A DNA stretch of 64,000 nucleotides. It comes from Hsuehochloa calcarea (Eukaryota > Streptophyta > Magnoliopsida > Poales > Poaceae). The notes beneath the pieces are model-generated. The model searched no databases. It was given only the letters and a program-made list of their open reading frames with translations, and was not told where the DNA came from. The position numbers and the translations under genes were made by a program. Location of the stretch: contig CM070598.1 of NCBI GenBank assembly GCA_036346395.1, positions 6,307,517-6,371,516 of the forward strand, written 5' to 3'. This document shows positions 1 through 11,463 of this stretch, one piece after another (the stretch's first letter is position 1; every line of letters starts with the position of its first letter).

Positions 1-1806
1 TTGTTTAATTTATTTGGCTTTATTTTATTCATTTCTGGCTCTTTTTGAATAGACGTTGATTTCGCAATCGAATATTCCGACGACCAACCATCCTACTACT
101 CAGAACAACAAGAGCAAGACAAGTACTTCATTTCATTATGTTGATCCCATTATTTTACTTACTGTACCATTTTTGAAAAATCTATTATGCATATGTGTAT
201 GTTTGATATGAAAATGCTAAATTCAGGAAGTCAGTAGTTGTAAAGCCTACTTGCTGCACGCATCTCCTTGGAATATTGATCTCTTATTGTTGTAGGTATT
301 ATATTATGGGTTAGACAATATATAATATCATTTGGGGAGTGTTGAGTGCGAGTTATCGCACAACGGTTAATTAGAGTGATAGATTTTCCATAAAAGCTAT
401 AAATGACAATATGATAAAAATGTGAGTTTGGGAGATTTATGAAAAATGACCAGAGGGGTGTTCCTATGTTATTTTGTATAAAAATAAAATAAAAAACATA
501 GTTTTCGATGCGGACGAGTTATATCATATTATGAAAATAGTGAGAAAGAAGTCTCACTAGTAGATAGGGGGAAATTCTCGCTCAGGTCAATTAAGGACCG
601 AACGCTAGCAACTCCAATCTAAGACTAAGCGTACAACCACATGTGCTGGGGTAAGGAAACATTAGCTAATTAAGTAATTGAAAACTAGCCTTGCATGTAG
701 GTAGGTCGTAGAGTGCGGGCATGGCCAGTGAAGCATGCTCGAAGGGGCTCCCTTCACCACGGTGTTGGGCACAAAGCTTGCCGACACAACTGTGAATGCC
801 TCACTCCACGAGAGGTCCTCAGATGAAGTGAGGATAAATATTGGCTGGGCTAGTGCAAAGGTAGGACTAGATGATGTAAAGGATTCGACACGTGCTCTAG
901 ACTGCTTACCTAAGGTAGTGAGCGATGGTATCGACGGATGCCAAACAAACTAGAGAATTCGTGTACTGTGGGTAAAGTTATACACCTCAGCATAGTGTAA
1001 ATATATTTAAATATCCGTGCTCGCGATCATGAGCGTGCTTAAATTGTCAATTTAATGGGTATAGTCCTGATTTTCACAAAAAAAACTATTTTATTGGAAA
1101 ATATGGGCAATGGTTTATGGTTTTATTTGAGTTAACTGCCATGTTTATGGCTGAACAAGAATTGTTGCTCGTAGCCGAGGAGGGTTGAGCGTTGTAGTTA
1201 TTATTATTCATTCAATTACTTACTTACTGTCATGTTATCTATTTAGCTGCTTTTAAACTTCCGTTGCAAATTATTATGTATGGATATTACAAATAAGAAT
1301 GGCTTTAAGCAAAATAACTAGTAGAGTAGAGCCTCATCCTTTGATAGCCTTGTACCTATATAAATTTTGTGATACACTACAAGTCTTGCTGAGTACGCAA
1401 TGTACTCAATCTTGTTTAAATTGTTGTTCAGAGTATGAGGAAGAGGCAACGCCACACAACGTTTTCTTCGCACCCGGATCCGGAGGATTCGGTGACGGGT
1501 CTATCTAGAATTTATTTCTTGTCTGCTGCCTCTGGGTTTTGGATGGGCATGCCACTGTAACTTATTTATTTTACCTTTACTTCCACTACTATTTTGCTAC
1601 TATGTTGGTGCTTGTTTTATTTGGCCGGGTCGGCTCTTGATCTGATAACTTCTTTACGTTAAGTATCATATTTTGCTTTACTTTGTATATTTGAATGTAT
1701 GGATGTGAATACCAAATATTGTGAATGTGTGTACTAGCCACTGATCATGAGACTAGTACAATATACACATAAGGTTTTCGGGTATTCAACGCCCGAGAGC
1801 CTGACA
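1..1806 (+). mobile_element. 3' part of a Tekay-like chromovirus LTR, cut by the window edge
   Basis: Non-coding LTR sequence. It shares landmarks, in the same order, with the complete LTR at 34824-37855: the 'tagacgttgat' segment near 50, a 'gggtaaagtt' block near 970 and the 'catgagcgtgc' block near 1030. It ends with TGACA at 1806. No tRNA primer-binding site follows, so this is either a solo LTR or the right-hand LTR of an element lying to the left. Short frames inside (735-953, 1299-1508) show no family resemblance. Family assignment is inferred from the resemblance; the left boundary lies outside the window. Confidence 0.6.
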
Positions 1807-2011
1807 ATACCCCCTAGCCCACCGCACCCCACCCCAAAGTTACCCCCTTAGTTCTATGCTTGAGTGCATGATATTTCACTGTAATCACATTCTGCTGGCA
1901 TGTTGCTCAGGAAATTAAACTTTGTTGTTTTTTATCTTATGCATTGTGTTGATTTTTGCACATCAAATTACACTGAACACCCACAGTTGATTTTTTTTTG
2001 GCTAAATATTA
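1807..2011. other. Unassigned spacer, probable intron of the broken gene
   Basis: About 200 bases between the end of the LTR and the Stowaway-like MITE. It is followed after the MITE by 2312-2723, which is T-rich and intron-like and leads to a splice acceptor at about 2723. I see no coding sequence in either stretch. Confidence 0.35.
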
Positions 2012-2145
2012 CTCCATCCCCATCACAAAAGAATGACGTTTTGGATTGCGTGTAGTCAAACTTTGTAAACTTTAGTTATCAATGTATTTTTCAATATTTA
2101 GATTGAATACACGAAAATGATACGTGTAGTTTTATCTCGAGAAGA

Positions 2146-2213
<68 letters not shown>

Positions 2214-2311
2214 GTTTTATAAATCTATTATAATATAAACTAGCTGCTAAAGTTGTATTTTAGAGACCGTGTCGATATCCAAAACGATTTTTTTTTAATG
2301 ATTGGAGGGAG
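2012..2311. mobile_element. Stowaway-like MITE
   Basis: The left end begins CTCCATCCCC directly after a TA dinucleotide, and the right end finishes GGAGGGAG. The subterminal sequences mirror each other (an 'acgttttggattg' type segment on the left, 'ccaaaacgattttt' on the right). This is the usual Stowaway (Tc1/mariner MITE) consensus. The element is about 300 bp and has been enlarged by an internal TA microsatellite. The right-hand TA target copy appears mutated to TC. Confidence 0.75.
2150..2211. repeat. (TA)n microsatellite
   Basis: About 30 uninterrupted TA units inside the Stowaway-like MITE. Confidence 0.95.
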
Positions 2312-2818
2312 TCAATGAGCAATGCATTGTTTAAGCAAGATATCATCTTGATCAATTCCTACGGATGGAAGTTGCTGTAGTGATGAAAGTAACTTGTTTG
2401 TTTTTAACTGTTTATCCTGTGATCATGACTATCATATTATTCGCATCGTCTATGCTATTCTATAGTTGATGTTGACAGTACGATAGACACACTTGCATAG
2501 TGCATTTATGAGTTAGGATATAGTTGGCAACTAGTTTGGTTTTGGGTTCAGCTTGAATAGCAACTAATGCTAGGATACAATCGCCTGTATTTTAACTAGC
2601 CGTTAGATTCCTTTTTTGTCACCCTTTTCTTTATTGTTATATTGTTGTATTCTTTTTTTTTTTTATATAACTTGGGCATCTTATGTCTCTTTCCTGGTTT
2701 GCTATTGGGGCAAAATCACACAGGGAGGTAGCTCTTGCGGCATTTTCAAATGGTGTGATGATCAACAGCTTAGGACATCTGCTCCACTGCAAGCTTCATC
2801 AGAATATCGAACTGATGT

Positions 2819-5235
2819 TGTAACACCTTGGCTATTTGGAAGTTAAGATGTCACGTAAAACTATCAACCTACTAAGAATAGCATTAAAGCTGGATTATAC
2901 AGATTCAATCAACAATAATTTTTAAAGAATGACAATAAACGATCACCAGATTCATGGAAAAGAATGGATAAACAGATATAATACCACGAACAGTCAAGCA
3001 ATACCAAAATTGGATTATTACAAATCTGAAAATTTATTTAACAAGTTGGCTTGACTGAAAGGTAATAATAATTATTCTGATTGGATATAAGTGAAGTGCA
3101 GTGTGCCGAACTACCCCACCAAATCACCTTGTCTTCTCCTCAATTACTTAATTAAAACATACAAAACAAGGGTGAGTCGAAGACTCAGCAAGTACATACA
3201 AGAATAATCAAACATAGAGTGGACAACACAATCCAGTTGAATTACGAACAAATCTTGGAACACATACATGTATGTATGTAATGAATACATGAATGGATGA
3301 AATGTAAGAATGCATTGAAGGTATGGACTTATCGACTGCATATACCGGTATAGCGAGTGATACACCCGTCGGTGTTCACTTAAGCCCGTACTTCACAAAG
3401 TACGGGGACCCAATCACCGTATGAAGAACGTTTCATACGGGTGTCCAAGTTGCCACATTGGAATGGTGGTCAACACTACCCACATTGGAATGGTGGGTTT
3501 TCAAATGCCCATCTTTGGAATTGATGGGTCTTTCAAATACCCATCTTGGAATTGATGGGACTTACTAAAAGAATCCACTTAGTGGTCATAATGAATTTTA
3601 TGAATGAACATGATGATTTCTCATGGTATGAATGAATATCACACATTAGTGGAAAATACACATGGCATTCAACAACATGTGTAAACAAGTATGAGTATGC
3701 ATTCCCACACAACATAATATATCAAGAATACCACACAAGTTAGTTGCATGTAATGGAATGCAACAACTGAAATGAATGATAATTCTTTAATCATAAGAAT
3801 CATCTTCTTGAAATGAAATAAACATCAGGATGGATAGAAAAAGGCATTCACAATTTATCCCAACATCAAGCAAACAATTGGAAACATCACCAAACAGCAT
3901 AGGGTACTTGCCTTCCGCGATGTGACGTAATAGGAGGACACGAAGATGCCCCTCCACTCACCGCCTCACCGCCTACATAAATGTATAATCGAAATAAGAA
4001 TAACAAGGTATGACATTGCTACAAGAGCCCTTCCATCCCCTCTATCTCTCCCACCCAAACAACGGGATCAATTTTACCAAGTTTACCCAACAGCCCGATT
4101 ACCACTAAACTGGCAGCGATACTAGAAAAATCACCATTAATTATATGTAACTCCAAAAGACCTAAAACCAGTGCTCACTGAATCTTAACAGATCAGGCTA
4201 CAAAACATTAGTTGGCGGAATCCCGATTCGGCCAAAACAGAGGGCTAATTAACAGCTAAACACAACCCATCTACGCCTGTCTGAATACGATCGAGATTAA
4301 AAACGGCGTAACTTTCAACCTATTAATCCAATGAGAATGATTCTTATCATCTTGGAAAGATAATTTTAAGGGCTAAAATAACTTAGTTGGGTGAAGGTTC
4401 TGATTCGCCCCTAATTTGAACAAAGCGAGGACAAACCTCATCGACCTCAGTTTTAGACAGATCGGACAGTTCGTAATCAAAAATTCATATATCCCAAACT
4501 ACAGATCGGATTTTCCTGATCTCGGTGCCAAAAGAAAGCTAACGTTCCCAGGAATAAAACTCTAGTAGGGAAAAAATTCCAGATTCGGCCTCTACAGTAG
4601 TCTAAACAATAGATGAAAACACTAACAATTACCTGCCCAAAATTCAGAACAGTGGTAAAGAAAATATCATAACTTTCATTATACAGATCCAATGGAGATG
4701 ATCTTTATCATCTTTGAAAGATAATTTAAAGGGATACAATAGCTTATTTGGGTGGAGGTTCTGTAAATGTGTCTAACTAAATCAAAATCTAGGATCAAGC
4801 CGACAGATCTTTCTCGTCAAACAGACAGAATAGCGCGCACTAAAAAAATCATATCTCCTAAACCGTAAGGCGGAATCACGTGATCTCGGTGGCTATGGAA
4901 AGCTAAGAACAATACCTACAACTTTCTAAGAGATGGACAGGATAGAAAACGAACGCATCTTACCCAAAATTGACGTACAAGGCGGTGCACAGCAAGGGGG
5001 AAGGGGGGCGGCGGCTCCAAAGGGGGGGAGGGGGAGAGAAATGTGGAGTTAGGGTTTGGGGGGTGGGAACCCCCCCTCTTATGGCCAGCCACCACATGGG
5101 CCCCTCTGGGCCGTGGCCTGAGCCCAGTTGCCGTGAAATCACGAAAACCCCGGTGAAAAGATGATTACGGTTTTTCGATTAGCTCCCTCTTCCGAAACTT
5201 TTTCTAATAAGCCGAATCACCTTCGGGGTATTACA
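2819..5235 (-). mobile_element. Solo LTR of a Tekay-like chromovirus
   Basis: The 2417-bp unit begins TGTAACA and ends TATTACA, so the termini are inverted repeats. It is flanked on both sides by the 5-bp sequence GATGT (2814-2818 and 5236-5240). Read on the minus strand it opens TGTAATACCCCGAAGG, the usual start of grass chromovirus LTRs, followed by a GC-rich block. There is no internal coding region, PBS or PPT, so it is a solo LTR left by LTR-LTR recombination. It interrupts an exon, and joining the flanks through one GATGT keeps the reading frame open. Confidence 0.88.
3360..3560. repeat. Short direct repeats inside the solo LTR
   Basis: The pattern 'ccacattggaatggtggg' occurs about twice and the variant 'cccatcttggaattgatggg' about twice within 100 bases. 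Each is partly self-complementary, so several small hairpins could form. This is a feature of the LTR, not a gene. Confidence 0.6.
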
Positions 5236-6842
5236 GATGTTACCTCAAGCGGCCAAAATTACAGCACAAGCAGCTCTTCATCCTGCTTCAAATGCGGGGA
5301 TTTTTTTTGAAATAATATTAATTTAAAAAAATAATTATAAAAATAAATAGCCAAAAAAATATATTACAAATTTAGATGTATGTCGTCAATTAAAGTGACG
5401 ACAGGCTCCTGTGGTCATTCCAATTGGCCACAGGAACCTAATAATTGCTTGTCGTCGGTCCAACTGCTTGTCGTCAGTTGAACTGGTGATAGGAAACCGT
5501 GGGCTCCTGTTACTGGTTCAATGAGCGATAGGGAGATGGCTATATAAACCCCTCAAAATAGGGAGAAAATTTATTTTTATTCCTTGAAAAAAAGAGAGGA
5601 GAGGGGGAGGAGAGGGTAGAAGAGGCGTAGTGAAGCCCTGCCGATTCGTAGCGAAGCAGACGGAACAGCAGATCTGGTTGTCTATTTAGCACGTAAATAT
5701 TTTTTTACAACTTTGTACATAAACTCGAAACCTAGTAGGTTAGCAAATAAATATAGTGACAAAGAATTCAATGTATTATATATTTTTAGTTGTATTGTTG
5801 TTTGATGTAGTACGTCATTTTAGCCTTGTAAACTACATCATTAGATAATTTTACTAATGCCGAAAGTACCTTTTAAACCATGAAAATAGGAGGACACATG
5901 TCAAAATAAAAATATAGCTATTAAAGATATGTAAAAATTGTATAGTAGCTAAATGTGGTATGCTAATCCGAACATAATAAATTTTTTTTCTATTTTTGCA
6001 CGGTAAATATTCCGTTAATGACAAAAAATACTTTTAGAACTAGAAAAATAACAAGACACTTCTAAAAATTATCTAAGAAATCCAGAGTACATACATAGGG
6101 TATATAGAGCTGAATTAAAATATTGTGAACTTATTTTTTTTCATTTGTACACGACAAATATTGTGTAAATGCTGGAGATACTTTACAAACAAAGAAAGTA
6201 GCATGATAGCTATAAAAAAAAATCTATAAAAATTACAAAGTAGCTAAACAAGGTGTGTACATCAGAGCTCAATCAAAATAATCCCAACTTAGTTTTTTTT
6301 TTCAATTTGTGCATGTTAAATATTCTATTAATGCTGGAAGAACTTTTTAAACTAGAAAAATAGCTAGGCACCTCAAAAAAATTCTCTAAGAAATCCAGAT
6401 ATGGTACATAGGGTATGTGGACGTGAATTAAAAAATTATGAACTTATTTATGGTTTCCATTTGTAGATAGTAAATATTTGTAAACGGTAAGTATTTTATA
6501 AATTTTGAAGGTAGCAAGTTACTTATTTAAATTGTACAAATTAGGTATGCCGCTTATTATTGCCTTTTGTATATATTTCGTAGGTTTTACAATGTATGTA
6601 CCGAATTTTCAGGTGTGACGGACCCATGATACGTTGCGTAGTGGTCGTGCGAGTTGTTGACTCGGTCATTGATGCGTATCATCGTAGCCGCTTCAGTACC
6701 ATCCTACCCCAAGAGGACGAGGTGTCGATTGAGCTTGGTGCGATGCGGCTGCACATGCCCATGAGGGTGTGGAGAGTGGACGCACGTTGGGTTTCGAGGT
6801 ACGTGCAGTTATGACCTTTGTGCACTCATTTGCTGGAGATGT

Positions 6843-6852
6843 CTATAAAAGG
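6843..6852 (+). promoter_or_regulatory. TATA box for GRF copy A
   Basis: TCTATAAAAGG lies about 85 bases upstream of the first ATG of the GRF copy at 6933, a normal plant core-promoter spacing with a short CA-rich leader. Confidence 0.5.
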
Positions 6853-6932
6853 AGGGAGAGTTGCAGGACAACACTACACCCCCACACCAAACACTTCACC
6901 AAAGCTCGATTCACACAACTGTGAAGAAAGAG

Positions 6933-7666
6933 ATGTCGGACTCGTAGGTGAACTTCTACGCGAAGATCCTGCAGAAGCGCAAGTGGCTTGCCGAGAGAGC
7001 TAAACCCTACCCGGATTGTTCTATGAAGGATACACTGGTACCATCGGAGTTTTCACACCTGCAATATGTGTGCGAAGAACCGACAAAGATCATCCAGTCC
7101 ACACACTGGCGACAACCGCCTGGGTGTACAACACATGCAGACATCATCTCGTAAGTGAATCTTGCACACACGTAGATTTTCCACGGCTTATGTTCCATTC
7201 CACAAGTCCCTAACTACATCTACGCATAATGACAGCTGAAGATGCGATGCAACTTCTTCCAATGGATCGATGGTTCGAACATGTACGATATGGCATTCAT
7301 CCAGCAGAAGTATATATTGAACTATACGATACGGGCCGAGACCTTCAAACGCTAGAAACCCTGCATACCCGACCAGACTGAAAAGGCATCGAGTGCTGAG
7401 TACGGCCGGGCCGAGCACGCGGCGCACAAGGGGGAGGCTCTTGCTAGTGAGATCGGCACCCGTCCTAGCGCTCCCCGTCGCCCGAGCGCAGTACGAACTG
7501 AAGAGGTAAGTTATGTTCAGTATGCATCCTGAATATTAAATTGGTCCTACGTTGTGCTATCCTAACATCATTCAATCGTCCAGCCCTTTTCGTAGAACAT
7601 AGATGACTTTGAAACTAGCACCACCGCGGGCAGCCTAGAGACATGAGGAAGGGAGCGATGGGCTAG
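6933..7666 (+). pseudogene. GRF zinc-finger/tandem-exon gene, copy A
   Basis: An N-terminal segment (VNFYAKILQKRKWLAERAK) runs into the first GRF half with CVCEEP-type cysteines (here YVCEEP), then a segment whose sister copy reads YYTYGHHL, and a GTAAGTG donor at about 7149. After a short intron the second half reads RCNFFQWIDGSNMYD (about 7233-7280), the aromatic CxFFQWxD signature of GRF fingers. A basic tail (APRRPSAVRTEE) ends at a GTAAGTT donor near 7507, and a short homologous repeat exon follows near 7600. Defects: a stop four codons after the first ATG, a 1-bp deletion in finger half 1 relative to copy D, and a stop after the second half. The N-terminal segment is also seen in copies B and C. 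GRF fingers bind nucleic acid in known proteins; the role here is unknown. Confidence 0.65.
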
Positions 7667-8587
7667 GAATGATCGATTTCGTAGCAATCAAGTTTTTTAT
7701 TCCAAAAAGACACACATGTATCATGGGTGTATTTCGGTTTGCTCATTTGTGCATGTTTTCGTTTATAATATACGTAACCAAACCAAGTGCGTCATGTATC
7801 TCACAATTAAATTATGAAGTCTTTCGAACTTAAATCTATTTTCTGATATATTTCGAATATTACATATTATGTAATCTTTTCACGAAGGAATCGATTCCAC
7901 GAACAATACAATCGAGACAACAACGTGCATGGCAACCCGAAAATCAAATATGTTTTTTTTCATTCCGCTCCGAAGTGGGGTATTTGTGTTATTGCACCGT
8001 CGAACTCGCATTACAAATTGTGCCGCCGATCTCGCACTCGCTACTTCACATTTCGTTATCTTCTTCAATTTCGGATTTCGAACTATGTGAACGTTACAAA
8101 GTATTACTAAAAAACTTCATGAAATACAGTTAATCTTTAGGTAGAAATATCTAGACATAGATTTAAAAATAAATAAATATAGGACCCTGTCGTCAGTTAA
8201 CATGTCCTTACTATTCTAGAATGACGACAGGAGTCTCTGTTGTCACTCGAATGGGCGACAGACACCTATATTTATATTTGTATTTTATTATTATTATTTA
8301 TTTTTGTAAATATTTTTTGAGTTAATATTATTTTTTTAAAAATCCAAATGTAGGCATGAGAATCACCGGCAGAAGGCTTCCCGAATCAATCTTCGGATCC
8401 TTATCCTGACAAAGGTCGGAGAACATTAACTACAGGAAGCTCGCCCGATGCGTGTTTCAAGTGTAGTAAGGCTGGTCACCGGTCCCGTGGCCGCGATTGC
8501 CCCACCGCAAATTGTGGTGCTGGCACCGTCGCCAGCCATGCCAAGTCCTCTTCTACTTTGGGCCCATGGAACAGCCACAGATACTGA

Positions 8588-9148
8588 TAGCAGGTACCTG
8601 TGAACTCGATTGAATTGACACGGACATGCTGTACGAACCTTGGACAGATGCCCTTTACACGTGTTGCTTAGGTACGCGCTCTTGTCGACGCCACTTGCTG
8701 CTGTAAATTCAATATAATGAGATTTACTGTGGATATTTTCTGTCTTTATCCTACATGCTATGTCGAATCTGTGCTATCTTCTTTAGGCATTTCCACTTGT
8801 GTGAATAAGAAAAATATATCCTATGTTCACCCCCACGCGTTGCGCTTTTATATCAATTCAATGCTTATGATCTTGCTATATTTTAGCGGTAGTATAAATC
8901 ACATGTAACCATTGATTTGTTAACGATATAATAGACTTTTATTTGTATTTATAATTTTTTCGTGAGGGTATTATAGTGTTCAAAATATTAATCTTGTGCC
9001 ATGTGATCGGGTGTAGTATAACTAAATCCTGACTAATCTGAACCATTAGATTCAAAAGAATGAACGGTCCGTATTAAATTGAGTGTACCTTAAAAAACTC
9101 TAGAGTTTAGACCTTGGACCCTGTAGGATACTGGATACAGCCCCACCT
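8588..9148. other. 3' flank of the broken gene, no gene seen
   Basis: After the TGA the sequence is AT-rich and looks like 3' UTR and intergenic DNA. A frame at 8717-8908 has no family resemblance. Confidence 0.4.
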
Positions 9149-9496
9149 AGGGTTTTGATTACCGGTCAAAAATCGATCAATTTTCGTACCCCGGTAAAAG
9201 CCCAAACCGACCAAAACCGGTCCAAAAAAAAACATATTTGATTGAATTTTGTCGAATATAAGAGAAATACATAATCATGTCTTAGCACATGTATGTGCGC
9301 GCTTTGGTGGTAACATCCCTAGTCTTAGAGACTGCAAGCCATGTGTTCAAGCCCTCAAAATTGTGCTTTTTTTTTATCCTTTTCATTTTAACTTTGAAAA
9401 ATTCAAATTTTGAGTTAAAAATTCTGATCGAAATTTTGCGGCAAAATCAGTCCTATCTGTGACCCTGGAAGAAAAAAACCCGGTAATCAAAACCCC
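9149..9496. mobile_element. MITE-like inverted-repeat element
   Basis: The left end reads 'agggttttgattaccgg' and the right end 'ccggtaatcaaaacccc', nearly perfect inverted repeats about 350 bp apart. Inner 'gattttgccgcaaaatt' type sequences resemble those of the element at 17826-18107. Superfamily is uncertain because no clear target duplication was resolved. Confidence 0.6.
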
Positions 9497-10125
9497 GCCC
9501 CCGCCCCCGACAAGGCTCAGGTGAAACAACCATAAAAAAGATTTGAACAGTTGTTCCCTTACGTGGATGAACTTAATACGCACACCGACTCGTGCCATTC
9601 TTAGGATCCAACTATTAAAAGATAGGAGGAACAAAGTAGGCTGACCAATCAATGCCCCAATGGAGAGAATGCTATCCGCTCCAGGCCACAGAAGTGCACA
9701 TGGTCATGAGCTCGTGAGGCAAGGAATCTCTGGATATTAGTTACTACGAGTAGTAGAGACACACTAGAGAGGACTACCGGAGTAGTAATCATCTTTCAGC
9801 GAGAGGCCGTGGGTCCTCGGTGGTCCGGCCAGTTGAACTGCGGGATGGTTGGCATCGTGGCATGTGCTTGTTGTTTGTCACTGCAAAGCTTTGAAAATTC
9901 CTCGGCCATAGTACCTGACATTACAGGTCCGTTTCCCAGCGATCTCGGGGGGCCCCCCCCCCCCCCCCTAGGTATGGTAGATCATGAGATGCCGCCTCCA
10001 CTACGAAGCCTAACCTTGCTGGAGCAGATTTGCTGTTTATTTGTTTGCTGTCTACTCGGTCGGCCACTTGCACTCAGTGCTTTTACAGAATGCGGTCACG
10101 CTCGCTAGCAGGTTGGGGATGTTTG
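9497..10125. other. No gene seen; homopolymer tract
   Basis: The stretch contains a run of six G followed by about 16 C (9947-9968), a site prone to sequencing error. A frame at 9809-10108 crosses this homopolymer and has no recognisable domain. Confidence 0.5.
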
Positions 10126-10625
10126 GCTCATGGCTCGTACGAATTAAGCTAAAATTTCGTATAGCTAAAACTCAGTTGAAGTTAGAATTTAGCAAAAAGA
10201 TCGTTGTTTGGATTACGGTCAGACTAAATTTTGATATTACAAAAAAAATTGATGAGCAGTTTTTTTAATCTTTGGATTATCTGCGTGTGATATTGGTGTT
10301 CGTTGGTCATAAGAATCTAATAATCCACATTTTATTCATTTATCTATAATTCTTATTACAGATAGTAATATCTTTACACTTCACGTAAGTATATCCCTTA
10401 TCCATAAGGGAGAAGGCCGTGAGCTTTGCTACGACCATTCTCTGGTCGTAAGCTTTTATATGAATTAAGCTAAAATTTAATATAGTTCAAACTTAGTTAA
10501 AGTTAGAATTTAGCAAAAGGATCGTTGTTTAGATTGCGGTCAGACTAAATTTTGGTGTTACAAAAAATTTGATGAACGATTTTTTTACCACTGGATTCTC
10601 TGCGTGTGACATTGGTGTTTGTTGG
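10126..10625. repeat. Interrupted repeat element with a tandem copy of its junction to an LTR
   Basis: Sequence starting 'gaattaagctaaaattt' at 10141 recurs at 10462, about 320 bp later. The first copy contains flank plus roughly 150 bp of LTR start (10307-10458); the second leads into the full LTR at 10626. The same flank sequence resumes at 15479-15740 beyond the LTR element ('aaaatttagtcaaagtt', then 'ggtagcaaaccaaatgatag'), so it is an older repeat, MITE- or hAT-like, split by the LTR retrotransposon. Confidence 0.6.
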
Positions 10626-11392
10626 TGACAAGGATCTAATAATCCTTATTTTATTCATTTATCTACAGTTCTTATTATAGATAGCAATATCTTTATACTT
10701 CACGTAAGTATACCCCTTATCCATAAGAGAGAAGCTCGTAAGTTTTTCTACGACCATCCCCTGATCATAAGTTCCTCTACAACCAGTTCCTAGTCGTAAG
10801 CTTTTCTACGACAATCTCCTTGTCATAAGTTCCTCTACGACCAGTCCCTAGTCGTAAGATGTTCTACGACTATCCTCTAATCGTAAGTCCTCCTACGACC
10901 AGTCCATGGTCGTAAGCCCTACGATCAAGGAGTCTTCTACACCATATTTAAAGATATGGAGTAGTTAATTACGCTATTATTCCCTGAAATAACTGCATGG
11001 TTAATCTCTTTATCTTGATGATAACCGCTTGGCGGCGTGGGGACGTTACTACTCCAGCAATAATCTCCAGTAATCTATCATGTGAAGCATTGAGGCATCC
11101 TTTGGACTAGAGAAACTACCGCCCTCTTCGAGCACTATATAAAGGGTGGATTCAGCAGACGACAGGGAGGCGGAAGCGCGATCAGTAGTAGAGGACTTAT
11201 ACTTCACTCTTCCTCTTGATTGTAACTTGTACACTCATTTTCAATACAATACACACAGGAGTAGAGTTGTTATTCTCGCAACAGAAGACCCAAACATGTA
11301 TAAAATCCCCGTGTCTTCCCTCTGCGTGGTCAATCTTAGGAGACCCCCCAAATCAATCAATCATACATAAGATCGGTTCTAGATCACCGATA
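10626..11392 (+). repeat. 5' LTR of the Tat-like element
   Basis: The 767-bp LTR has a hairpin-unit array at 10736-10918 built on TACGACCA...TGGTCGTA variants, and a TATA-like 'actatataaaggg' at about 11136-11148. It matches the 3' LTR along its length with scattered substitutions and small indels, so the insertion is not very recent. Confidence 0.85.
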
Positions 11393-11463
11393 GTTGGCGC
11401 CGACCATGGGGATCTTCTGGTGATTTCTTGTCAACAAGTTCTCTCTTTTTTTCTAATGCTTCC

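Larger units (their letters stand above)
5299..8344. mobile_element. MULE-like TIR transposon carrying GRF gene copy A
   Basis: The ends are AT-rich inverted repeats of roughly 50 bp (left 'aaataatattaattta', right 'gttaatattattttttt'), with further inner motifs around 'gacgacagg' near both ends. Flanks are 10-bp near-duplicates, CAAATGCGGG (5289-5298) and CAAATGTAGG (8345-8354), which fits a Mutator-type target duplication with two changes. No transposase is recognisable, so the element is non-autonomous. It inserted into the first CCHC knuckle codons of the broken gene. A long AT-rich stretch (5700-6560) has no discernible genes. Confidence 0.7.
2724..8587 (+). pseudogene. Broken 3' end of a GRF + CCHC zinc-finger gene, DNA topoisomerase 3-alpha-like
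   Basis: Three separated coding pieces read as one protein tail. Piece 1 (2724-2818) follows an acceptor CACACAG and encodes the C-terminal half of a GRF finger (GGSSCGIFKWCDD). Piece 2 (5241-5298) continues in the same frame once one target duplication is removed and reaches a knuckle start, CFKCG. Piece 3 (8345-8587) completes that degenerate knuckle after one frameshift near 8370, then has NQSSDPYPDKG and a second knuckle, CFKCSKAGHRSRGRDCP, before a TGA at 8585-8587. GRF followed by CCHC knuckles is the layout of the plant topoisomerase 3-alpha C-terminus, which acts in recombination-intermediate dissolution. Other GRF/CCHC proteins are possible. A solo LTR and a MULE interrupt it, so it cannot make the normal tail. 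Upstream exons are not in the window. Confidence 0.55.

Noticed and set aside
9809..10268. Two frames that could be a small protein
   Set aside because: The first crosses a C homopolymer and neither has recognised features; the second runs into a repeat element.
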